Of a stretch of DNA of 64,000 nt, positions 17,088 to 24,900 are shown piece after piece. The position numbers and the translations under genes were made by a program. The stretch covers positions 248,001 to 312,000 of the forward strand of contig NZ_BMRF01000002.1 in assembly GCF_014648495.1 (NCBI RefSeq), written 5' to 3'. Below the pieces are notes generated by a model. It saw only the letters and a program-made list of their open reading frames with translations. It did not search any database and was not told where the DNA came from. The DNA is from Actinomadura cremea. Lineage in GTDB: Bacteria; Actinomycetota; Actinomycetes; Streptosporangiales; Streptosporangiaceae. How positions within the stretch are numbered: position 1 is the stretch's first letter; every line of letters starts with the position of its first letter.

Positions 17088-17825
17088 TCAGCGGGCCTGC
17101 TTGCCCAGGTTCAGGTAGTGGGTGCGCTGCGGCTTGTCGAGGTGCTCGATCGCGTAGCGCAGCATGATGCGCGGTGCGCCGGCGGCGTGCTCGTCGAGGA
17201 AGGAGAGCAGGCGGGGGCGGTCCTGCTTGCCCGCCTCGCGCAGCATTCCGCCGACGGCCTTCTGCACCAGGTCCTGGTCGTCGTAGGCGAGAATTTCCGA
17301 GATTTCGAAAGTGTCGTCCAGGTCGCCCCGGCGGACGAAGTACATGGTGCTGAACACGGCGATGCGCCGCGCCCACAAGTTGTCGGACCGGGCGAGTTCG
17401 TACAGGACGCCGCGGGGTTCTCCGGATTCGTACAGGTAGCCGCCGATGACGTGGTGGCTGCTCAGGTCGACCAGGTCCCAATGGTTGACCCGGTCGATGC
17501 GGCGCAGGTACAGCTCGTAGAGCTCCTTGCGGCGCTCCATGGTGATCTTCTTGCGCGTGGCGTCCTTGCCCATGATGCTCAGCGCGCCGACGCGCACCTC
17601 GTGCACCTGGTCCTCGAGCAGCTTCTCGATCTCGGCGCAGGGCATCCCGACGAATTCCTTGGCGAGCTTGAAGATGTCGCCCATGCGGACGCCGTTGAAG
17701 ACGTCGCCCTCGGCGACCTCGCCGGGGCCCGCCCGGAAGTGCCGGACCAGGTCGTCGGTCGCCCGATGGGGGTTGAGCCGTTCCATTCTTTCCAGAAACG
17801 CGGCTGCGGTGAGTTCTTCCGGCAT
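17088..17825 (-). CDS. AlkD-like DNA alkylation repair glycosylase, one key Trp replaced
   Basis: A 245-aa HEAT-like helical repeat protein of the DNA alkylation repair (AlkD) family. The active-site pair WxxxD is present as HWDLVD (Trp116, Asp120; AlkD Trp109 and Asp113), and the phosphate-binding segment NLWARRIAVF follows. The second lesion-contacting Trp of AlkD (Trp187), usually in a VGWMLRE-type stretch, is Gly here (VGGMLREAG, near residue 193). AlkD-family glycosylases give self-resistance in clusters for DNA-alkylating products such as yatakemycin and CC-1065. A protective role against damage by the enediyne is therefore plausible but unproven. ATG 17825 chosen; GAGG lies 9-12 bases upstream. 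Divergent from the glycosyltransferase gene. Confidence 0.82.
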   Translation of the reverse strand: MPEELTAAAFLERMERLNPHRATDDLVRHFRAGPGEVAEGDVFNGVRMGDIFKLAKEFVGMPCAEIEKLLEDQVHEVRVGALSIMGKDATRKKITMERRKELYELYLRRIDRVNHWDLVDLSSHHVIGGYLYESGEPRGVLYELARSDNLWARRIAVFSTMYFVRRGDLDDTFEISEILAYDDQDLVQKAVGGMLREAGKQDRPRLLSFLDEHAAGAPRIMLRYAIEHLDKPQRTHYLNLGKQAR

Positions 17826-17914
17826 TGCGATCCTCACTGCGAGAAGGCAGGGTCCCAGGAGAAGTTTAGCCGCCGGAGTGCCGGTGAAACCGCCGGTCCG
17901 GCTGGTCGAATGCG

Positions 17915-17934
17915 GCAATACGGAAGATGTGCGC
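17915..17934 (+). promoter_or_regulatory. Shared motif copy 2, GCAATACGGAAGATG
   Basis: Sequence GCAATACGGAAGATGTGCGC, 71 bases before the glycosyltransferase start and preceded by TCGAATG (17906). See the copies at 7721 and 36817. Confidence 0.45.
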
Positions 17935-17985
17935 TGGTGGCGGAACGGAAAGCATGTGGGAAGGGAGCGAATCCTAGGAGGCACG

Positions 17986-19386
17986 ATGCGGGTCCTGTTC
18001 GTCGTCTACCCTTCCCACGCGCATCTCTGGCCGGCCGTGCCGACCGCGTGGGCATTGCAAAGTGCCGGGCACGAGGTCCGTGTCGCCACCCATGCGAATT
18101 TCAGCGCGTCGGTCACGGCGGCGGGGCTCACCCCCGTCCAGCTCGGTGACGCCGACGCGGTCGAGGCGCGCATGCGGCCCGACGCCAAGCCGCCCGCGCG
18201 GCCCGAGGAGGTGCTCCACTTCGCGGACGTGCTCGGGCTCGACGAGCGCGAGCGCGAGAACTGGATCCCCTACTACCAGTGGCTGCTGAACCCGATCTCG
18301 GACTACGTCCGCACCGACCTGCCCGAGGCGGGCGACCTCATCGACTTCGCGTGCGCCTGGCGGCCCGACCTGATCGTCTGGGACCCCACCTTCGCGTCCG
18401 GCCCCGTGGCGGCACGGCTCTGCGGCGCCGCGCACGCCCGCATGGTGCTGGGCCCCGACTACCTCTCGTGGAGCTTCGACCGGCTCGCCGAGCGCCGCGA
18501 CGCGGTCCGGGCCGCGGGCCTGCCCGAGAGCCCCCAGCACGAGCTGCTGCGCCCGCTGGCCGAGAAGCACGGCGTCGAGCTCGACGACGAGCTCCTGTAC
18601 GGCCAGTGGTCGCTGGACCCCATGCCGCCGGGCATGCGGCTGCCGACGAGCGGGATCACGGTGCCGATGCGCTACGTGCCGTACAACGGCGCCGAGATCA
18701 TGCCGAAGTGGCTGTACGAGCGGCCCGGCCGGCCGCGGGTCGCGCTGACGCTGGGCGAGTCCACCCGCCGGTTCATCAAGGGCGACTGGGGCCGCACCCC
18801 GAAGATCTTCGAGGCGGTGGCCGGTCTCGACATCGAGGTGGTCGCCACGCTCAACGACCTGCAGATGGAGGGGATCGAGCGGCTGCCCGACAACGTCCGG
18901 GCGATCGAATGGGTGCCGCTGACCCAGCTCCTGCCCACCTGCGACGTGATGATCAACCACGGCGGCATCGGGACGACCGCGGCGGCCTGGGGGCTGCGGA
19001 CGCCGCAGATCGTCTGCGACACCGACGACACCCTGATGATGCGTCCGGTCGAGGTCGACCCCCGCACCATGGAGGACGGCACGTACCGCGTCGGCTTCGA
19101 GTTCGGCGTGCGGGAGGAGGTCGAGATGGTCACCACCTGGGAGCTGCCGCCCAAGAAGCTGGAGGCCGGCCCGACGTCGAACTACATCGTGTCGCGCGGC
19201 GCGGGCGCCCGGCTGGACCACACGAAGCTGTCGGTCGCCGAGGTCGCCGACGTGATCAGCGCGGTGGTGGAGGACCCGGCGTACCGCAAGGGCGCGCAGG
19301 ACGTGCACGACGAGTGGCTCGGCCTCCCGAGCCCGGCCGGCATCGTGCCGCAGCTGGAGCAGCTGACGGCAGAGCACCGGCGGTGA
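17986..19386 (+). CDS. GT1-family (EryCIII/MdpA6-like) glycosyltransferase
   Basis: A 466-aa GT-B fold glycosyltransferase for natural products. The N-terminal Rossmann start is MRVLFVVYPSHAHLWPAVP, and the donor-site signature is INHGGIGTTAAAWG near residue 325. It probably attaches the amino sugar to the enediyne core. Odd point: between PQIV, after the signature, and the final GAGARLDHTKLS helix there are about 60 residues (DDTLMMRP... EVEMVTTWELPPKKLEAGP). Family members usually have about 20 there, so an extra segment sits in the donor-binding lobe. ATG 17986 follows CTAGGAGG. Its stop overlaps the start of the hydrolase gene (GTGA). Confidence 0.88.
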   Translation: MRVLFVVYPSHAHLWPAVPTAWALQSAGHEVRVATHANFSASVTAAGLTPVQLGDADAVEARMRPDAKPPARPEEVLHFADVLGLDERERENWIPYYQWLLNPISDYVRTDLPEAGDLIDFACAWRPDLIVWDPTFASGPVAARLCGAAHARMVLGPDYLSWSFDRLAERRDAVRAAGLPESPQHELLRPLAEKHGVELDDELLYGQWSLDPMPPGMRLPTSGITVPMRYVPYNGAEIMPKWLYERPGRPRVALTLGESTRRFIKGDWGRTPKIFEAVAGLDIEVVATLNDLQMEGIERLPDNVRAIEWVPLTQLLPTCDVMINHGGIGTTAAAWGLRTPQIVCDTDDTLMMRPVEVDPRTMEDGTYRVGFEFGVREEVEMVTTWELPPKKLEAGPTSNYIVSRGAGARLDHTKLSVAEVADVISAVVEDPAYRKGAQDVHDEWLGLPSPAGIVPQLEQLTAEHRR

Positions 19387-20240
19387 CCGGGGCCCCGAGG
19401 CGCGAGCCGGCCGTGGGGCTGCTGGCGGTGCCCGGCGCCGATCTCCACTACGAGATCCGCGGCGCCGGGCCCGCCCTTCTGCTGATCCCCACGGGGAACG
19501 GCGACGCCGGACCCTACGCGCCGCTGGCGGACGCGCTGGCCGACCGCCGCACCGTCATCACCTACGACCGGCGCGGCTACTCCCGCAGCCCGATGCACGC
19601 TCCGGTGGACGGCGCGCACCGCGTCGCGGTCGACGCCCGCGACGCGAGCCTGCTGATCGAGCGGCTGGCCGCCGGGCCCGCCGGGGTGCTGGGCGGCAGT
19701 TCCGGCGCCGTGGTCGCCCTCGCGCTGCTGGAACGCCACCCGGACACCGTGCGGACGCTCGTCGCGCACGAGCCGCCGCTGGCCTCGGTGCTGCCGGACG
19801 CGGCGGAATGGCGCCGGTTCTACGCCGACCTGTACGACACGTACCGGCGGATCGGCGCGCGTCCGGCCCGCGCGAGGTTCCGCGCGCGGATGGGGATGAC
19901 CGGGGACACCCGGCCGCCGGAGGAGGCGCAGCCGCCGCCCGCGGAGCTGGAGCGGATGCTCGGCCGGATCCGGGGCAACCTGGACCGCTGGTTCGAGGAG
20001 GAACTCCGCCCCTACCCGTCCTACCCCCTCGACACGGCGGCGCTGGGGCGGGTGGCCGACCGGCTCGTCCTGGCGGGCGGCCGCGACTCGCGCGACCACC
20101 ATCCCTACGAGCCCAACACCGTGCTGGCGAAGCGGTTCGGCCTCGACATCGCCGACTTCCCCGGCGGGCACGTCGGATACGTGACCCACCCGTTCGAGTT
20201 CGCCGAACGGCTCGCGGAGGTGCTCGACGGGGCCCGGTGA
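19383..20240 (+). CDS. Alpha/beta hydrolase
   Basis: A 285-aa alpha/beta-hydrolase-fold protein. The nucleophile elbow is GGSSGA (GxSxG), the acid is likely the Asp in GGRDSRDHHP, and the His is in GGHVGYVTHP. The oxyanion region is LLIPTGNGDAGPY. It is shorter than the SgcF-type epoxide hydrolases and lacks their look, so I do not call it an epoxide hydrolase. Possible roles are thioesterase editing, ester hydrolysis or acyl transfer. It starts inside the glycosyltransferase stop (GTGA), so the two are co-translated, and it is followed by a terminator shared with the convergent CoA ligase gene. Confidence 0.82.
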   Translation: MTGAPRREPAVGLLAVPGADLHYEIRGAGPALLLIPTGNGDAGPYAPLADALADRRTVITYDRRGYSRSPMHAPVDGAHRVAVDARDASLLIERLAAGPAGVLGGSSGAVVALALLERHPDTVRTLVAHEPPLASVLPDAAEWRRFYADLYDTYRRIGARPARARFRARMGMTGDTRPPEEAQPPPAELERMLGRIRGNLDRWFEEELRPYPSYPLDTAALGRVADRLVLAGGRDSRDHHPYEPNTVLAKRFGLDIADFPGGHVGYVTHPFEFAERLAEVLDGAR

Positions 20241-20253
20241 CGGGCCCGAACGG

Positions 20254-20289
20254 CCGGCCCGGTGACCGCTCCTCCGGTCACCGGGCCGG
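20254..20289. terminator. Bidirectional terminator hairpin
   Basis: 14-bp perfect stem (CCGGCCCGGTGACC and complement) between the convergent hydrolase and aryl-CoA ligase genes. Confidence 0.8.
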
Positions 20290-20307
20290 TTCGTCCGTCT
20301 CCGTCCG

Positions 20308-21954
20308 TCAGCGGATCGGGGCGGCGATCAGGTCGCGCAGGGCCGGCTTGTCCGGCTTGCCGACGGGCGTGTGCGGGAGCCGGTCCAGGATCTCCAGCCG
20401 CTCGGGGATCTTGAAGGCGGCGAGCCCGCGCGCGGTGAGCGCCCCGGCCACCTCCGCCAGCGTCAGGCCGTGCCCGGGATGCAGCCGGACGACCAGGCAG
20501 ACCCGCTCGCCGACGGCCGGGTCCGGCACCGCCACCGCGGCGGCCTCGGCCACCTGCGGCAGCTCCTGGACCAGGGTCTCGATCTCACCGGCGGCGATCT
20601 TCTCCCCGGCCCGGTTGATCAGGTCCTTGCTGCGCCCGCACACCACGACGTTCCCCTCGGCGGTGATCCGCACCAGGTCGCCGGTGCGGTACCAGCCGTC
20701 CGGGGTGAACGACTCGCGGTTCTGCGCGGGCGCCCCGAAGTACCCCCGCGGCGTGTACGGGCCGCGGGTGAGCAGCTCGCCGATCGCGCCGGCCGGGACG
20801 GGACGGCCCTCGTGGTCCACGACCCGCAGTTCGTCGTACGGGCTGACGGGCCTTCCCTGCGTCGCGTGGGCGATCTCGTCGGGGGCGTCCGGCCGCGTGT
20901 AGCAGATGAGGCCCTCGGCCATGCCGTAGACCTGCTGCAGCCGGCAGCCCAGCGCGGGGCCTATGGTCGCGGCCACCTCGGGCGACAGCATCGAGCCGCC
21001 GACGTGGACGTGCCGCAGGCTGGACAGGTCGCGCCGGGTCGCCGCGGCCGCCTCCGCCCACGACAGCGCCACCGCCGGGACGGCCGAGGTCGCCGTCACG
21101 CGCTCCGCCTCGATCGCGGCGAAGACCGCGTCGGGCCGCGGCGAGGGCAGCAGCACCGCCCGTCCGCCGGACGACAGCGCCCCGAACACCCCCGGGCTGC
21201 CCAGCGGGAAGTTGTGCCCGATCGGCAGCACCGCCAGGTAGACGGTGCCGGGGCCGAAACCGCAGGCCGCGGCGCTGCACCGCATGTTGTACTCGTAGTC
21301 GTCGTGCGTCCGGTTGATGAGCTTGGGCACGCCCGTGGTGCCGCCCGACAGCAGGAACAGCGCCACCTCGCCCGGATCGGGCGCCCGCTCGTCCAGCCAC
21401 CGCCGCCGCCCGGCGACGTCGCCGTCCCGCAGGATCAGCTCGTGCCCGGCGACGTCCCCGGGGCGCGGCCCGCCGCCCATGACCACCACCAGCGGCGGCT
21501 CCGGCAGCGCGGCGGCGACCCGGTGCGCGAGCGCCCGGTGGTCGAAGCCGCGCCACCGGTCGGGGACGATCAGCGCCTTGGCCGCGACGTGCCGTCCGAT
21601 GGAGGTCAGCTCGTACTCGCGGTGCGGCGGCAGCATCATCACCGGCGCGACGCCGAGCCGGAAGCAGGCCAGCGCCGTCACGACGAAGTCCCAGCGGTTG
21701 GGGAGCTGGACGAGGACGGTGTCGCCGCGGCCGAGGCCGTGCTCGGCGAGCCCGCGGGCGAGCGCGTCGGCCCGGACCGCCAGGTCGCGGAAGGTCAGCC
21801 GGACGTCGCCGTCGACCACGGCGACCCGGTCGCCCCAGGCGTCCGCCCAGCGCCACATGTGCCCGCCCAGCGGGCGGCCCAGCCAGCATCCCGCCGCCCG
21901 GTAGCGGGCGGCCGTCTCGGCGGGCCAGGGGATCATGCGCGGGATGCTCGTCAT
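20308..21954 (-). CDS. Aryl-acid adenylating enzyme / aryl-CoA ligase (MdpB2-like)
   Basis: A 548-aa ANL-superfamily ligase of the DhbE/EntE type. Core motifs: LLSGGTTGVPKLINRT (P-loop), YGMAEGLICYT (A5 region), GWYRTGDLVR, and a C-terminal PVGKPDKPALR with the catalytic Lys. In maduropeptin, MdpB2 activates 6-methylsalicylate to its CoA ester, and the methyl group at C-3 is added afterwards. The same order of steps fits this operon. The ATG overlaps the stop of the PKS gene (ATGA), so PKS and ligase are coupled. Alternative: free AMP-ligase loading a carrier protein. Confidence 0.88.
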   Translation of the reverse strand: MTSIPRMIPWPAETAARYRAAGCWLGRPLGGHMWRWADAWGDRVAVVDGDVRLTFRDLAVRADALARGLAEHGLGRGDTVLVQLPNRWDFVVTALACFRLGVAPVMMLPPHREYELTSIGRHVAAKALIVPDRWRGFDHRALAHRVAAALPEPPLVVVMGGGPRPGDVAGHELILRDGDVAGRRRWLDERAPDPGEVALFLLSGGTTGVPKLINRTHDDYEYNMRCSAAACGFGPGTVYLAVLPIGHNFPLGSPGVFGALSSGGRAVLLPSPRPDAVFAAIEAERVTATSAVPAVALSWAEAAAATRRDLSSLRHVHVGGSMLSPEVAATIGPALGCRLQQVYGMAEGLICYTRPDAPDEIAHATQGRPVSPYDELRVVDHEGRPVPAGAIGELLTRGPYTPRGYFGAPAQNRESFTPDGWYRTGDLVRITAEGNVVVCGRSKDLINRAGEKIAAGEIETLVQELPQVAEAAAVAVPDPAVGERVCLVVRLHPGHGLTLAEVAGALTARGLAAFKIPERLEILDRLPHTPVGKPDKPALRDLIAAPIR

Positions 21955-24900
21955 GCGCTCGCCTCCTCGACGGCGGGCCCGGCGGCGTCGAGGCCGTCGG
22001 CCAGGAACTCGGCGACCGCCTCGACGGTGGGCCGGTCCCAGAACAGGGTCGCGGGCAGCGGCCGGTGCAGACCGCGCTCCAGCCCGCGGCGGATCCGGAC
22101 GGTCATCACCGAGTCGACGCCCATCTCGACCAGCGGCCGGCCGGGGTCGACCTCGGCCGCGCCGAGGCCGGTCTCCGCGGCGACCCGGCGGGTGATCTCC
22201 GCGTGCAGGAAGTCCCGCAGCTCCGGCCCGTCCAGCCCCGCCCAGGGGGCGGCCGCCGCCTCGGCCCCGGCGCCGGCGTCGGCGGCGGGCTCGGCGGGCA
22301 GGTCGTCGAACAGCGGCGGCCGCCGCCGGCCGGGATCCAGCGGAATCGTGCGCAGGACGGCGGCGTACCCGAGGTCGTGGCGTTCGGCCAGCTCCCATGC
22401 CTGGAACGCCTCCGTGCGGCTGATGTCGGCGGTGCCGCGGGCCGCCAGTTCCTCGTCGATGACGGCGGAGGACCGCGACATGCCGAGGCCCCGCCACGAC
22501 GTCCAGCCGAAACTGATCGTCCCGGTGTCGCCGGCGTTCCGCCGGTGGGCCGCCAGCCCGTCCAGGAACGCGTTGCTCGCCGCGTAGGCGCCCTGGCCGG
22601 GCAGCCCGAGGAGCTGGCCGCAGGAGGAGAACAGCACGAAGAAGTCCGGCTCGCCCGGCGGGAACAGCGAGTGCAGCACCAGCGCCCCGCCGATCTTGGG
22701 CCGCTGGACGGCGCGCAGCGACTCGCCGTCCAGGTCGCGCAGCAGCCGGTTGTCGACCACCCCGGCGGCGTGCACGACGCCGCGGATGGGCGGCAGCCCC
22801 AGCGCGGCGGGCGACAGCAGCTTGCCGGCCGTCTCCGCGTCCGCGACGTCCACCGTGACGACGACCACGGTGACGCCGAGCCGCTCCAGCGACCGGATCG
22901 CCCGCACCCTCGCCACGTCGGCCGGGTCGGTGAGGTCGTCCCAGGAGTCGCGGGGCGGCAGCGTCCGGCGTCCGGCCAGTACCAGGCGCCGGGCGCCGCG
23001 GGTCGCCAGCCACTGCGCGACCTCCAGGCCGAGGACCCCGAGCCCGCCGGTGATCAGGTAGGTGCCGTCCGGCCGGCAGCTGATCGGCGCGCGGACGGGG
23101 TCGCCCTCCGGGAACCGCAGCCGCGGCACCAGGAGGCCGCCGTCGCGGACCGCGACGACGTCCTCGCCGCCGGTCCCGCGCAGCACGCCGAGGACCGCGG
23201 GCACGTCCGGGACGTCGTCGACGTCGATGACGCCGCCCCACAGGTCGGGGTGCTCCGCGCCCACGATCCGGGCCAGCCCCCACAGCGGCGCGTGGCCGAG
23301 CGGGGCCGGTCCGGCGCACTCCCGGACGCCCTGGGTGACGCACCACAGCCGGGACGCGCGGCCGGTGCCCGCCGCGAGCGTCCGGACCGTGCGCGCCAGG
23401 AGGCGGGTCGCGGCGCCCGCGTCCTGCTCCACCCGGCCGGGCCGGCCGGGCCGCGGCACCACCAGCACCTCGCCGGGCGGCTCCCCGGCGGCGTCCCGGA
23501 GCCCGCTCGGCGAGGACGCCACCCGGTGCGGCGTCCCGGTCCGGGCGAGCCCTTCGGCCAGGGCGTCGCGCAGGGCGCTGCGCGGGCCCACCAGCACCAC
23601 GCCGGACGGGACGGCGCCGGCGGCGCGGCCCGCGGCGCCGTCGGGCGCCCGCCACGTGATCTCGTGGACGAGCCGGCGCGGGTTGGCGACCGCCCCGACC
23701 TCCCCGTCCAGCTCGCCGTAGCGCAGCCCGGTCAGCGTGCCGAGCGTCCCGCCCTCGGGGGCGAGGAACTCCACGTCCACCGTGTTCTCGCCGGTCACCC
23801 GGATCACCAGGTCGGCCCGGTCGGGCGGGGACTCCGGCAGCGACAGCCGGTGGAGCCGCGCGGGCATCCGCAGGGTCGGGGGATCGGGGAGCGCGATGGA
23901 TCCGGCCGACATCGCGGCGTCCAGGATCGGCGCCCACGTCGCCTTCGCCGGGTCGCCCGGACCCGCCGCGTCCCCGGCCCGCACGGTGAGGGTCAGGACG
24001 CCCTCGCCCGCCCGGATCCGCTCCACCGTCCAGGGGAAGCCCATGGCCGCGACCCCGAGCGCGCCGAGCCGGTCGACCACGTGGCTCGCGGGCAGCGGCG
24101 CGCCGGCCGCGACCGGGCCGCCGCCCGGCGCCGGTGCGGAGTGCGGTTCCACGGCCGCCGTCGTGTGGGTGATCCAGCCCTTGTCGTCCGGATCGCCGTC
24201 GGCCATCCGGGACGACAGCCGCAGGGTGCCGTCCTGGAGGACGACCTGGACGTCGCGGGGACGGGTCAGGCTGACCGGCACCCGCAGCGCCACGTCGGCC
24301 AGGTCCGACCACCCGGCCGTCTCCGCCGCCGCGGTCAGGAAGGTGGTCAGCAGCACCGCCGCCGGGACGATCTCCACCTCGCGGACCGGGTGCTCGCCCG
24401 GGTAGGGGCGGGACGCCCGGTCGACCCGGGTGAGCCAGGCGTGCGCGGGAGTGGTGCCGTTCATCCTGGTCCGGCCGCCGAGCAGCGTGTGCCCGGCCGG
24501 ATCGTGCCGTCCGGTGACCGGGGTCCCGCCCTCGGGGGCCGCCGCCCAGTACGGCCGGTGCCGCCAGGGCGTCGCGGGCAGGTCGGCGGGTGCGCCGCCG
24601 GGCCAGCACGCGGACCAGTCCACCTCGGCGCCGTGGCAGCTCAGCAGCCCCAGGCCGGCCAGCAGGGTCGCGCGTTCGGGCCGCTTGCGGCGCAGCGTGT
24701 GGGCCACGAGGTGGTCCGTGACGCCGTGCGCGTCGAGCGTCTCGACGATGGAGTGCTCCACCACCGGATGGGGGGAGACCTCCAGGAACACCGTGTACCC
24801 GTCCTCGGCGGCGGCCGCCACGGCGGCGGCGAACCGGACCGGAGCGCGCAGGTTCGCGGCCCAGTACGCGCCGTCCCTGGGTGCGTCGGCCCTGGGGTCG

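Noticed and set aside
19383-20240. SgcF-type epoxide hydrolase
   Set aside because: Too short, and the epoxide hydrolase sequence pattern is not visible; only a general alpha/beta hydrolase call is safe.
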